This document shows, piece by piece, positions 8,066-17,202 of a stretch of DNA of 64,000 nt. The position numbers and the translations under genes were made by a program. Every line of letters begins with the position of its first letter. The stretch's first letter is position 1. Under the pieces are notes generated by a model. That model had not been told where the DNA came from. It ran no database searches and saw only the letters and a program-made list of their open reading frames with translations. Source of the stretch: Candidatus Flexifilum breve. GTDB taxonomy: Bacteria; Chloroflexota; Anaerolineae; Aggregatilineales; Phototrophicaceae. Location of the stretch: assembly GCA_016717205.1 (NCBI GenBank), contig JADKGC010000014.1:1-64000 (forward strand). The letters are read 5' to 3'.

Positions 8066-10057
8066 TTAGTCTTTTTCGTTCAGCCGCTTTTCGATGATGT
8101 CCTTGAACGGGTCTGTGCCGGGCTTGATGAGCACCTCACGGCTGCGCCGATCCGCTTTGAACTCGCCGACCACGCCCAATTCCACCAGCAAATCCATGAT
8201 GCGCGCCGCGCGCGGATAGCCGAGGTTGAGCTTCCGCTGAATCAAGGACGCCGACGCTTCGCCTTCCGCCACTACCACGCTGATCGCCTGTTCGAGCATT
8301 GGGTCGGTTTCCGCGAGGACTTCACGGCGCGTCAGGCCGCGTTCCCACGGCGCAGGTTGATAGTCCGGGCCGGGGTTCTTGGCGTCCTCTTTCTCTTTCC
8401 ACGCCTTCCAGTATTCGACCACGCCGCGCACTTCGTCGTCGGTAACCCAGCAGCCTTGCAAACGGCGCGGTGCCATCGCGTCGGCGGCTTGATAGAGCAT
8501 ATCGCCGCGCCCCATGAGCGTTTCCGCGCCCACGGAGTCGAGGATGACGCGCGAGTCCGTGCCGGAGGCGACCGCGAACGCGATGCGCGAGGGGAAGTTC
8601 GCCTTGATCAAGCCGGTGATGACATCGACGCTGGGACGCTGCGTTGCCACGACGAGATGCATGCCAACGGCGCGCGCCATCTGCGCGAGGCGGGTGATCG
8701 TCTTTTCGGTTTCGTCGGGCTGCGAGAGCATCAGGTCGCCGATTTCGTCAATCAGGATGACGATATACGGCATGTATTCGTCGCGTTTCTTGCGACCGAG
8801 GCGCGAATTGTAGATGTCGATGTTGCGCGCCGCGTTCTCTTCGAGAATCTTGTAGCGCCGATCCATTTCGCGCGTGCACCAGCGGAGCACGCCGATGATG
8901 CGTTCGAGTTCGGTTTCCACGTTGCCAAGCAGATGTGGCAGCCCGTTGAAGCGGCTGAGTTCCACCATTTTCGGGTCGAGCATGACCAACTTGACCAGAT
9001 CCGGGGAGTTGTCCATGACGAGCGAAGTCGCCATCGCCGCGATGCACACCGACTTGCCCGAGCCGGTTGTCCCGGCGATCAGCAGATGTGGCATGGTCGC
9101 CAGGTCAATGCCGACGGGCGCACCAGATACATCCCGACCAAGCGGGATAAAGAGCGGCGATTTCTTCTTCTGTGCCTGCTCAAAATAGGCTTTGCTCTCG
9201 TAAACCGACCGCAGCGCGACCGTGCTCGGCTTCTTGTTCGGCACTTCGATGCCGATGTAGCTGTGACCGGGGACGGGCGCTTCGAGGCGCAAGCGCTTAG
9301 CCGATAGGGCGAGCGCGAGGTCGCTGGACAGGCTGACGATCTTGTTGATGCGCGTGCGGCTGAAGGCGAGTTCGCCTTCGGTATTGGTCGACTCGCGGAA
9401 GGGTTGAATCGCGAACTGCGTGACGGTCGGTCCCACGCGCACATCGACCACATCGACGTCGATATCGAACTCGAGGAGCGTGTTTTCGATCAGCACGACG
9501 TTGTGATTGATTTCGCTCTCTTCGGGGAGCTGGAGATCGATGTCGTGGAGCAAATCGAGTGCGGGCAGATGCGGATCGCGCTTGCCGACCTGCCGGGCTT
9601 CGCGCATGTTTTCGACGGTGAAATAGCGCTTCACGCGGCCGTCCGGGCGCTCGACCATTTGCGGCGCGCCCTTCTTGGTGGGCTGGCGCGTGCCAATCGC
9701 GTTGAAATTGGCGACCGTTTCGCGGCGCTGGAACAGCGGATGCTGCGATACGTCGATGGGGGCTTCGGCGTCCTCCGCCGCGTCGACCGTGCTGGCAGCG
9801 GTCGCCACACCGGGGCGCATGGAAGGTGGCAGATTGTCGGGCTTCACGCGGATCCGCATGATGCCATACGCCTTGACGCGCTGCACATTGGCCGCGCTGG
9901 CGGTGGGTACGAGCGCCGGGACGCCTGCCTGATCGATGACGACGGTGGTATCTGGCTTGAGCGCAGTATCCATCGTAGTTTTGATTTCAGGTTCGGCTTC
10001 CGGCGGTGGGCGCAGGCGGTCAGCAGAGTCGCGCAGCGCTGTCGTAATGCGGCTCAA
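8066..10057 (-). CDS. ftsK: FtsK/SpoIIIE DNA translocase, motor and gamma domains
   Basis: The double-stranded DNA pump that clears and aligns chromosome ends at the division septum. Visible are the alpha/beta domains (VRVGPTVTQFAI onward), the Walker A GTTGSGKSVCIA, the Walker B YIVILIDEIGDLML, the QRPSVDVITGLIKANFPSRIAF motif and a C-terminal winged-helix gamma domain (EASASLIQRKLNLGYPRAARIMDLL). The only start at the 5' edge is TTG 10057, which overlaps the frame encoding the membrane domain. Normal FtsK is one chain, so this is most likely the C-terminal part of a single gene broken by a one-base shift near 10035-10062. Confidence 0.93.
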   Translation of the reverse strand: MSRITTALRDSADRLRPPPEAEPEIKTTMDTALKPDTTVVIDQAGVPALVPTASAANVQRVKAYGIMRIRVKPDNLPPSMRPGVATAASTVDAAEDAEAPIDVSQHPLFQRRETVANFNAIGTRQPTKKGAPQMVERPDGRVKRYFTVENMREARQVGKRDPHLPALDLLHDIDLQLPEESEINHNVVLIENTLLEFDIDVDVVDVRVGPTVTQFAIQPFRESTNTEGELAFSRTRINKIVSLSSDLALALSAKRLRLEAPVPGHSYIGIEVPNKKPSTVALRSVYESKAYFEQAQKKKSPLFIPLGRDVSGAPVGIDLATMPHLLIAGTTGSGKSVCIAAMATSLVMDNSPDLVKLVMLDPKMVELSRFNGLPHLLGNVETELERIIGVLRWCTREMDRRYKILEENAARNIDIYNSRLGRKKRDEYMPYIVILIDEIGDLMLSQPDETEKTITRLAQMARAVGMHLVVATQRPSVDVITGLIKANFPSRIAFAVASGTDSRVILDSVGAETLMGRGDMLYQAADAMAPRRLQGCWVTDDEVRGVVEYWKAWKEKEDAKNPGPDYQPAPWERGLTRREVLAETDPMLEQAISVVVAEGEASASLIQRKLNLGYPRAARIMDLLVELGVVGEFKADRRSREVLIKPGTDPFKDIIEKRLNEKD

Positions 10058-10688
10058 AGTTGATCACGGTGGCGCGGCGGATGCCGATGACCATCGCAAT
10101 CGCGATGACGAAGAGCGCGCCATACACGGCCAGCGCCACGCCGGACCCGAGCAGACTGGTGATAATCGACGAGAGCGCCCAGCCCACCTGACCGCCGCCG
10201 CGCCCGAGCCGCGCCAATGAGCGTAGTTCGGTTTCGCCGGCCAGCAGGTGCAGCAGCGCCAGCGCCGACAGGAAGGCGATCTCCAGCGCGAGGATGCGCC
10301 GCGTGGGGAAGCGGATGACGATGCCGAGTTTGGGCAGCAGAATGATCACGCCGAGGCCGAAGATGCCCGCGCACACAATCGCGCTGCCGTAGCCGAACAA
10401 CCCGGTGAGCGCGCTCGACCACGCCGCGGCCACGCTCGCATCCGGCGAGGCATTGAGCAGCGATAGGAACGACATCACGCCGAAGATGATCAGCACAATG
10501 GCGGCGATCTCGTCGCCCCACGGCGGCAGGGCATCGAGAATCGTATCCCAGAACTCCGGCTTGACGGTGTACTTATCAAGCCGGTCGGAACGGTCCTCGA
10601 CGGGCGGTGGTGTGGCTTTGGCCGTCTTGCTATTTGCTTTTGTGTCGGGCTTCTTCGCCTCGACTTTATTGGATTTACCCTGAGCCAA
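10020..10688 (-). CDS. ftsK: FtsK N-terminal four-helix membrane domain (separate frame)
   Basis: The ORF begins with TTG at 10688 after an AGGG Shine-Dalgarno, has a Lys-rich cytoplasmic N-terminus (about 60 residues) and then four to five membrane helices, as in the FtsK 4TM domain that anchors the motor to the septum. It ends at a TGA at 10020-10022, but the sequence just before it, read in the next frame (TALRDSADRLRPPP), is the usual linker to the motor domain. It is therefore the front part of ftsK. Removing one T of the TTT near 10059 would give a full-length protein of about 885 residues. A natural split cannot be excluded. Confidence 0.8.
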   Translation of the reverse strand: MAQGKSNKVEAKKPDTKANSKTAKATPPPVEDRSDRLDKYTVKPEFWDTILDALPPWGDEIAAIVLIIFGVMSFLSLLNASPDASVAAAWSSALTGLFGYGSAIVCAGIFGLGVIILLPKLGIVIRFPTRRILALEIAFLSALALLHLLAGETELRSLARLGRGGGQVGWALSSIITSLLGSGVALAVYGALFVIAIAMVIGIRRATVINFEPHYDSAARLC

Positions 10689-10700
10689 CGGTTTACCCTA

Positions 10701-11675
10701 CTAGGAAATGGAACGCAGGCTGAGTCCGAGGCGTCGCGCGCGCCCGTCGATGCTCAGAATGCGGGCGTTGATCTGCTGCCCCTCCGAGACGACGTTGCGC
10801 GGGTGGAGGAAATGCCCCTCCGCCAGTTCGCTGACGTGGATCAACCCTTCCAAGCCTTCCTCAATGCGGGCAAACGCGCCGAAATCGACTACATTGGTGA
10901 TCACGCCCTGCACGTTCTCGCCGATCTGGTAGCGCAGATGCACCGTTTCCCACGGGTCAGCATGCAGGCGCTTGAGGCTGAGCGCGATGCGCCCGGCTTC
11001 CTGATTGACCTCCAGCACGTAGGCCGTGACTTCTTGCCCACGTTCCAGAATATCCGCGGGATGCCCGACGCGCCCCCAGCTCAGCTCGCTGATGTGAATC
11101 AAGCCTTCCAGCCCGCCGAGGTCGACGAATGCGCCGAAGTCGCACAGGTTGGTGACCTTACCGGAGATGCTGTCGCCCGTGCTGAGGCGCGCGAGGATGT
11201 CCGCGCGTTCGCCACGCTCCGCTTTAGCAGCACGTTCTGAGAGAATAAAGCGATTCTGTTCTTCGTTGAGTTCGATCACGCGCAAAACGAGCTGCTGTCC
11301 CACCCGATTCAGCAGCGTTTTTCGGCGGGCGAGATCGTTAGAGGTGGCCGGAAAGTCGAGCAGTTGGCTGGCGGGGACGAACCCACGCAGCGACCGCCAT
11401 TCGACGAGCAGACCGCCGCGGTTATAACCCGAGACCAGTAAATCGATAACTTCGTCATCCTGCATAATGCGGCGGACTTCATCCCAGTCCGAACCCTGCG
11501 GTTCGACCGACATCGGGGGAATGTAATCTTCGGTAGCTTCGCTCGACTGCGAGTGGTGCTGGTCTTCAACTGGAACGGTTTCCGCGAATTCCCCTTCATG
11601 TAACAGCGCCGCCCAATACCCCTCCTCAAGCGGCGGGGGCGGCGTGTAATCCCGACGCTGTATGTTCGCAGTCAT
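10701..11675 (-). CDS. S1-domain RNA-binding protein (ribosomal protein S1-like)
   Basis: A 324-residue protein with an acidic N-terminus (1-65) followed by three S1 OB-fold repeats at about 75-145, 165-237 and 252-322. The second and third carry the classical signatures CDFGAFVDLGGLEGLIHISELSWG and VDFGAFARIEEGLEGLIHVSEL (given here in part). The first is divergent. S1 proteins of this size recruit mRNA to the ribosome in several phyla. GAGGATGAGAGC precedes ATG 11675. It lies 12 bp before ftsK and has its own promoter at 11749-11777. Confidence 0.85.
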   Translation of the reverse strand: MTANIQRRDYTPPPPLEEGYWAALLHEGEFAETVPVEDQHHSQSSEATEDYIPPMSVEPQGSDWDEVRRIMQDDEVIDLLVSGYNRGGLLVEWRSLRGFVPASQLLDFPATSNDLARRKTLLNRVGQQLVLRVIELNEEQNRFILSERAAKAERGERADILARLSTGDSISGKVTNLCDFGAFVDLGGLEGLIHISELSWGRVGHPADILERGQEVTAYVLEVNQEAGRIALSLKRLHADPWETVHLRYQIGENVQGVITNVVDFGAFARIEEGLEGLIHVSELAEGHFLHPRNVVSEGQQINARILSIDGRARRLGLSLRSIS

Positions 11676-11748
11676 GCTCTCATCCTCTAAAACTTACGAT
11701 AAACACGTTTCTTTAACGCTGATTTTCAGTTGGTTGTTAGCTAATCCT

Positions 11749-11777
11749 AGTATACAGGTCGCGCTCGTTTCGCACAA
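11749..11777 (-). promoter_or_regulatory. Promoter of the S1-protein/ftsK unit
   Basis: Read on the minus strand: TTGTGC (11777-11772), 17-bp spacer, TATACT (11754-11749). The leader to ATG 11675 would be about 65 nt. The rest of the 274-bp gap (11676-11949) shows only a short GTCTC/GAGAC inverted pair around 11800-11820. Confidence 0.55.
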
Positions 11778-11949
11778 GCGGGCTAAATCTTCCCCCACAG
11801 TCTCAAACAGTTTCGAGACATGTCGTAATGGTTTAGAACAGCTTAGGAAGGGGAGATGCTGTCCGCGATCCGGCTTGATCCCAACGCCGATCCGGTCAGC
11901 TTGTTATGTTCGTTATGCCGTTTTCGTGACGGATTGGAACGCGTCCGGT

Positions 11950-13884
11950 TTAGTCCGCTGTGCCGTTGAGCCGTTCGGTTTCCATAGCAAGGAGGGTATC
12001 GGCAACGGCATACACGGCGATCAACTGCTTGCGGTAGAAGTCCGGTTCGCTCATTGAGAGTTTGTAGGCCGCTTCGCGCACCTTCATTTTGTCCACAAAG
12101 CGCATCTGCACGATGTTGTAGATCATCCACTCGGGTGCAGTCGATTTCGGCGCGCCGTCGGGTTTTTGCCGTTCAATCGCCTGCTGGAGTACGCTGCGCA
12201 GTGCGCGCACGGCATTGTTATCATTGGGGGGCAGAGCGTCTTTGACGATCTGCATATCGAGGAGGGTGCTGCTGGAGAGGCCGGGACCGCCCCAGTAATG
12301 GCGCAGTGCGGCGCGTACTTGTTCGCGGAACTGCTCTGTGTCCACGTCGATGGCTTTGGGCGCTGTCCCGTCGCGTCCCTGCGCGTATTCGAGCTCAGCG
12401 GCGGCGGTGCGCGTGAGCACAATCTGCGGCAGCAAGCCTTCCAGCGCGGCGTAGACATCGGTCTGCAGACGCATGTCATCCAACGCGCCGGATGCGCGGC
12501 GGGTGAAGGTTTTGAGCATAGCCGCGTCATCTTCGTCGAGATCGACTTCGACGGCGCGCGCCTGAATCCCCATGAAACCGACCAGTTCGCTGGTGTCACT
12601 GCGCAGGCTGTATAACGGCATGAGCCAATACGTGTGCCACGTCGCGATGTGCAGTTCGTCGACGCCGTTGCGCAGCAGTTGGTCAATGGTGGCAGTTTCC
12701 TCGGCGAGGAGGGCGGCGCTCGGACGAATCGAACCGACGGCGGCGATCACCTCGGGCGCGCTGTCGCTCAGCCCAGCGACGAACGCGCTGTTCACGCGTA
12801 GATAGTCGCAGGTGGACGAGAGCGTCGCTTCGAGCAGTTGGAGCAGGTCGGAGCGAGTGAGTAGGCGTTCGCTCAGGTTCTGCAGCTTTTCCAGTTGATC
12901 GGCGTCCTCACCGCCGTAGACCAGTCGGCGTTCGAGGAAGGGCAGCGCCAGCGCGATGCCCCACTGCCAGCCGAGCACAACGGCGACCACCGCGAACGGC
13001 ATGAAGTCCTGTCCGGGCAGGCCGAGGATGCGCGTCGCCGGGGCCGTGAAGGTGATCACTACCAGCGCGAGCAAGGCCGTCGCCGGGCCGCGCAGAATGA
13101 AGCGCATGAGGTCGACCTTGACGACGCGGTCAGGGATGCGCGAGCCGAAAAATGAGAGCGGATAGGCGAGGAACAGCAGCATGAACACGACGATCACATT
13201 GGTCAGGTTGACGAGGAACAACCCGGTCAGCGTGAATTCGCTGCCTTGGCCTAAGAGCAGGCTAAACGGGAAAATCCCGAAGGCGGGCGTGAGCATCGCC
13301 ACCTGTAAATAGCCCATACGCCGCCGCGTAGAGCGGGCGAGGCACCGTTTACGCGCGCGCTGCACATTGATGAAGGCGGCGACCGTCGCCCCGAAGAAGT
13401 GAACGAGGTAGGCGGGCAGCACGGGACCGGCTTTGACGCCATACACCAGGCCAAACGTGCTGAATTCCGGGATCAGACGCACGGGCGTGAGCAGGGTGTC
13501 AGTAAACGCCGCCGCAATGAGAAACACCGTGCTGATCGCGTACAGGATGCGGATCACGCGTTTGCGGCGGCCACGCGAGGGCAGGCCCGTGGTCGCGAGC
13601 AGCGCGTCGGAGAGGTGATAGAGCGCGACCGGCATGTAAGCAATGCCGATCCATTGCACGCGCAGCATCGCCTGATACGTGCCCGGTGTTGGCCCTAACG
13701 CCGTGAAGGTATCCACCAGATAGGCGATGGTCATGAAGCCGAGCACAATGCCCGACGTGCGCGCCACGCGATTGTCAAAGTTGCGCGTGAGGTTGTAGAG
13801 CGCCAGCGAGGCCGCGATCACCACAATCGCCGCCGCGAGCGTCTCATTCATCAGTTCCAGCGCATAAGCGAGCGTTTCCTGCAC
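11950..13884 (-). CDS. 7TM-GAF sensor protein with C-terminal helix-turn-helix-like domain
   Basis: A membrane protein of 644 residues. The N-terminal half has about nine hydrophobic segments resembling the 7TM sensor region placed before histidine kinases. Residues 330-490 look like a GAF domain (coiled stretch EKLQNLSERLLTRSDLLQLLE before it). The C-terminal 100 residues (WMIYNIVQMRF, VREAAYKLSMSEPDFYRKQ) resemble a helix-turn-helix. No kinase or cyclase motif is present. GTG 13884 has AAGGG upstream. It may be a one-component membrane regulator; this is inference. It ends the operon headed by the sigma factor. Confidence 0.6.
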   Translation of the reverse strand: MQETLAYALELMNETLAAAIVVIAASLALYNLTRNFDNRVARTSGIVLGFMTIAYLVDTFTALGPTPGTYQAMLRVQWIGIAYMPVALYHLSDALLATTGLPSRGRRKRVIRILYAISTVFLIAAAFTDTLLTPVRLIPEFSTFGLVYGVKAGPVLPAYLVHFFGATVAAFINVQRARKRCLARSTRRRMGYLQVAMLTPAFGIFPFSLLLGQGSEFTLTGLFLVNLTNVIVVFMLLFLAYPLSFFGSRIPDRVVKVDLMRFILRGPATALLALVVITFTAPATRILGLPGQDFMPFAVVAVVLGWQWGIALALPFLERRLVYGGEDADQLEKLQNLSERLLTRSDLLQLLEATLSSTCDYLRVNSAFVAGLSDSAPEVIAAVGSIRPSAALLAEETATIDQLLRNGVDELHIATWHTYWLMPLYSLRSDTSELVGFMGIQARAVEVDLDEDDAAMLKTFTRRASGALDDMRLQTDVYAALEGLLPQIVLTRTAAAELEYAQGRDGTAPKAIDVDTEQFREQVRAALRHYWGGPGLSSSTLLDMQIVKDALPPNDNNAVRALRSVLQQAIERQKPDGAPKSTAPEWMIYNIVQMRFVDKMKVREAAYKLSMSEPDFYRKQLIAVYAVADTLLAMETERLNGTAD

Positions 13885-13893
13885 GTTGCACCC

Positions 13894-14445
13894 TTACCGC
13901 AGCGATTGGCTGAAGTAGACCGCGATGTCTCGATTGCGAAATTGCTGATCGTTATAGCCACAGAAGGCGAAGCCGCTGTGCTGGCAAAACTGGATCGCCG
14001 GGTAGTTCTTAGTCTGCGTTTCGATGATCAACCGGGTCAGATCGTGCTCTTTCGCCCACACGCCCGCAATGGCGACGAGGCGCGCGCCCACGCCCATGCG
14101 GCGGTGCGAACGGGTGACGACGATGTCAGTGATCAAGCCGATCTGGTTGAGGTAGTCGCGGCGCATCGCCAAATAGCCGATGACGCTGCTGTCGTCGCGG
14201 CGGGTGGCTACGAGAAAGCATTGGTTGCCGGGGAGCATACTGCGCAGGCGTTTTTCGTCGGCTTCGTGCACCACTTCGATGACGCGGGGCAGGCGTTCAC
14301 GCCGGAAGCTGATGTGCCAGCCTTCTTCCTGCCGGATGGTCATCTGCCAGACCGTATCCGTCTCGAAGCTGTGATCCAGCGCCAAGGCGTCCGGGAGATC
14401 GGACTCTAAGCCGTCACGAATTTGAAAAGGGGTAGGGGTACTCAT
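13894..14445 (-). CDS. GNAT-family N-acetyltransferase
   Basis: A 183-residue GNAT fold. Beta-4 (IGLITDIVVTRSHRR) runs into the acetyl-CoA loop RRMGVGARL, followed by a strand-helix with TQTKNYPAIQFCQHSGF. It resembles streptothricin-acetyltransferase-like members, but the substrate cannot be read from sequence. The start overlaps the stop of the LiaF-like gene (ATGA), and the next gene starts 9 bp after its stop, so it belongs to the sigma-factor operon. Confidence 0.85.
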   Translation of the reverse strand: MSTPTPFQIRDGLESDLPDALALDHSFETDTVWQMTIRQEEGWHISFRRERLPRVIEVVHEADEKRLRSMLPGNQCFLVATRRDDSSVIGYLAMRRDYLNQIGLITDIVVTRSHRRMGVGARLVAIAGVWAKEHDLTRLIIETQTKNYPAIQFCQHSGFAFCGYNDQQFRNRDIAVYFSQSLR

Positions 14446-15218
14446 GCAAGGTAAGCGTCCCCGAATGTCCCGCTGACATAAATGTCCACCAGCGGACCAT
14501 CACCCTCGCGGGCGAGGTAGGCGCCAGCAGCGTCGTCGCGGGTGTAGCGGTTGTCATCGACGTGAATCTTGAAGAAGCGCGCGCCGCTCACGGTCACGCG
14601 GGCATTGACCCCGGTCGGGACCAGTACCTGAATATTGCCGAGGGTCGATTTGAGGATGAGCGGTTCAAAGGCTTCAGCCGGGGCGATGAGGCGAATGTCG
14701 CCAAAACCCGTCGCGATCACGGCACGCTGGACGATCAACCCGGTGAGGTCAAAATTGGCTTGGCCAAGGTGCGTGCTCACGAGCAGCGTCCACGGCAGGT
14801 CGTGCGCGAGGTTCATTGACCAATCGGCGAACGACAGCCACGGGGTGGCCGCGCGGTTCATAAGGAGAGTAGCGTGATTGTCCTGAACATCGAGGGCGGG
14901 GCGGCTGTTAACCGCATATTGTCCGGCGATCAAGCGGCCTTCGCGCTGCAGGGGCTGCGCGCTCACGTCGATTTCGCCCGCGCTGATTTCCAGCGTCGCG
15001 CGTTCGACGCTGCCGCGCGTAATGCCGAACGTGCGGGCTTCCCCACCCGAAAGCAGGTCACCGCGCAGGAGGATGATCGCGCCGAGGATCACGAGGATCA
15101 ACGGCGCGAAGGCTCCCACATTAAAATCCGCGAGCAGGAGGAAGTTTTGCAGCAGTAAGACGATCCCCAGCACGATCAGCGCCAGTGATCCAACCAGCAT
15201 TCCTCGGGTAGCGCGCAC
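14442..15218 (-). CDS. LiaF-like membrane protein
   Basis: 258 residues: two membrane helices at the N-terminus (about 8-30 and 34-52) and a C-terminal beta-rich domain of repeated short strands (FGDIRLIAPAE, LGNIQVLVPTGVNARV, SGTFGDAYLA), as in LiaF/DUF2154-type toast-rack domains. LiaF proteins restrain envelope-stress signalling in Firmicutes; the role here is unknown. GTG 15218 has GAGGAG nine bases upstream. It begins 6 bp after the sigma factor stop. Confidence 0.65.
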   Translation of the reverse strand: MRATRGMLVGSLALIVLGIVLLLQNFLLLADFNVGAFAPLILVILGAIILLRGDLLSGGEARTFGITRGSVERATLEISAGEIDVSAQPLQREGRLIAGQYAVNSRPALDVQDNHATLLMNRAATPWLSFADWSMNLAHDLPWTLLVSTHLGQANFDLTGLIVQRAVIATGFGDIRLIAPAEAFEPLILKSTLGNIQVLVPTGVNARVTVSGARFFKIHVDDNRYTRDDAAGAYLAREGDGPLVDIYVSGTFGDAYLA

Positions 15219-15224
15219 GCGGGT

Positions 15225-16463
15225 CTACTCCTCGTAGAGATAATCGCGCAGAATGACATGCGCGGACGACTGACGCAGGCGGTTAAGCGCCTGAGCCTCC
15301 AATTGTCGCACGCGTTCGCGCGTGACGCCAATCGCCTGCCCGACTTCTTCCAAAGTGTACACGCGACCGTCTTCGAGACCGTAGCGCAGGCGCAGAATTT
15401 GCGCTTCGCGGGCGGGCAAGCGGTCGAGCGCGGCGTTCAACTGCTCGTGGAGCAGGTTGGTCGCCACTTCTTCGGCGGGGGCGGGGCTGGTCACATCTTC
15501 GACGAAATCGCCGAAGGTCGAATCGCCTTCTTCGTCGATGGGCGTTTCCAGGCTGACCGGGCGGCGCGCGATTTCCAGCAGGTTTTCCACCTTGTCGGGC
15601 GTCGTTTCCATCCCGGTTGCCAGTTCGTCAATCGACGGCTCGCGGCCTAGTTCTTGCGTCAGGCGCATTTGCACGCGGCGCATCCGGTTAAGCTGATCGC
15701 CCATATGGACGGGCACACGAATCGTGCGTCCCTGATCGGCGACAGCGCGGCTCACGGCCTGCCGGATCCACCACGTCGCATACGTGCTGAACTTATGGCC
15801 ACGCCGGTATTCAAACTTGTTGGTTGCGCGGATCAAGCCGATGTTGCCCTCTTGAATGAGGTCAAGGAACGGCACACCACGCCCGATATACTTCTTGGCG
15901 ACGCTGATCACGAGACGAGCATTCGCCCGGACGAGATGTTCCTGCGCGGCTTCGCCATCGGCGACTTTTTCGCGCAAGGTGTACACGTCATCGAGCGGCA
16001 GTTCGTCGCCGCGCTCCGCCAGAATGTCCGAAGCGTGCTTGCCGATTTCCATTCGCTTGGCAAGACTCACTTCTTCGTCTGCGGTGAGCAGCGGTACGCG
16101 ACCCGCTTCTTTCAGATAGAGTCCGACAACGTCATCGCTGTCGAGCGCTTGCTGATAACCCAAATCCTCGATCAAATCGTCATCCCGATAAAACACGAGG
16201 TCGGAATCATCTTCCTCCACCATATCCAATCCCATATCGACATCCCCATTCTGTCCCATGTTATACAAGGAACGAGGGTCTGGTTCGCTCTGAGAGACGA
16301 CGTCGATGCCTGCATCGAGCAGTTCTTCCATGACGTCATCAAGCAAGCTGATGTCGCGTTCGGCATCAGGGAAAACGGCCAGCAAGTCATCATAGCTGAG
16401 GCTGTTGCCTTGCTTACGCGCTTTCTCGATGAGTTGGTTACGGAGTTCGTCTTTCTGTACCAT
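15225..16463 (-). CDS. rpoD: RNA polymerase principal sigma factor (RpoD/SigA type)
   Basis: A 412-residue group-1 or group-2 sigma-70. Region 1.1-like acidic N-terminus, region 1.2 ([17 protein letters not shown]), region 2 with the core-binding and -10 motifs ([33 protein letters not shown]), region 3 and region 4 with the -35 helix-turn-helix ([21 protein letters not shown]) are all present. The start could be ATG 16475 or ATG 16463; neither has a clear Shine-Dalgarno. The TTGACA/TATAAT promoters found in this window fit such a factor. It heads an operon with LiaF-like, GNAT and 7TM-GAF genes. Confidence 0.93.
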   Translation of the reverse strand: MVQKDELRNQLIEKARKQGNSLSYDDLLAVFPDAERDISLLDDVMEELLDAGIDVVSQSEPDPRSLYNMGQNGDVDMGLDMVEEDDSDLVFYRDDDLIEDLGYQQALDSDDVVGLYLKEAGRVPLLTADEEVSLAKRMEIGKHASDILAERGDELPLDDVYTLREKVADGEAAQEHLVRANARLVISVAKKYIGRGVPFLDLIQEGNIGLIRATNKFEYRRGHKFSTYATWWIRQAVSRAVADQGRTIRVPVHMGDQLNRMRRVQMRLTQELGREPSIDELATGMETTPDKVENLLEIARRPVSLETPIDEEGDSTFGDFVEDVTSPAPAEEVATNLLHEQLNAALDRLPAREAQILRLRYGLEDGRVYTLEEVGQAIGVTRERVRQLEAQALNRLRQSSAHVILRDYLYEE

Positions 16464-16597
16464 TACCGTAAGCATACACTATGCACCACACGCGATACAC
16501 CGTCATCTACAGAACATAAATTAGACGAAGTATCACGAAGAATCTTACGTCTAAACCGAAATTATGACGCAAAAGAGGACGGCTGACTAACAAGATA

Positions 16598-16625
16598 ACA
16601 GGCAGGAGATGTAGAGCCTGCCTGT
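16598..16625. terminator. Hairpin after the DUF4340 gene
   Basis: ACAGGCAGG (16598-16606) pairs with CCTGCCTGT (16617-16625), loop 10 nt. On the minus strand it is followed by TTATCTTGTT, a moderate U-rich tail. It lies downstream of the ABC operon and upstream of the sigma-factor gene. Confidence 0.5.
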
Positions 16626-16668
16626 CCCTAACTGCGATCAAACAGGATATCTAGTATTAAAAAATCTG

Positions 16669-17202
16669 TCAAGCAATTGGCGGATTTCTTAATACACTGA
16701 TCAGGAAATCTACGGCGGCACGTTCCAAAATATAGATTTCTACCCGTTCGTCCACCGCCGCATAATAGCCGGTCTCCGTTGGGTTGCGAAAGCCTACCAC
16801 GATCCCATGCGTTGTGCCATCAGTTAGTACAAATTCGACAGTTAGTCCCGCAATCGGCACGAATCCGTACACGCTCAGGTCGCTTTCAGGCTGCAGCGTG
16901 GACGTGTACGGCAGCAGAATCATGGTGCGCGCGATTAGGTCAGCGACTGGTGTGTTGAGCGTGCCGCTGGCCTCGGGAGCGGTCCACGTGCCGTCGACCG
17001 CTCGGTTGAGCACAAACGTCAAGCCTTCACCGGGACTGTTGAGACGGACTGCCTGAACATCAGTATCCGCGAAGCCGCTGAATACACGGTTTTCGGCATA
17101 CGGCGACGGTTCTTCGGTGGGCTGCGACTGGAGCAAGACCAGCGCCGCCAGCACGACGAAGACCGCGCCGAAGATCACCAGCAGACGACGGTCGCGTTTC
17201 AT
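16669..17202 (-). CDS. DUF4340 domain protein of the GldG-like ABC operon
   Basis: 177 residues with one N-terminal membrane helix (residues 7-25) and an extracytoplasmic DUF4340 domain (VQAVRLNSPGEGLTFVLNR, VYGFVPIAGLTVEFVLTDG, IVVGFRNPTETGYYA). DUF4340 proteins commonly accompany GldG-type ABC genes. Its ATG overlaps the stop of the GldG-like gene (ATGA), which fixes the start at 17202. It is the last gene of the operon and is shorter than many DUF4340 proteins, with a single copy of the domain. Confidence 0.75.
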   Translation of the reverse strand: MKRDRRLLVIFGAVFVVLAALVLLQSQPTEEPSPYAENRVFSGFADTDVQAVRLNSPGEGLTFVLNRAVDGTWTAPEASGTLNTPVADLIARTMILLPYTSTLQPESDLSVYGFVPIAGLTVEFVLTDGTTHGIVVGFRNPTETGYYAAVDERVEIYILERAAVDFLISVLRNPPIA

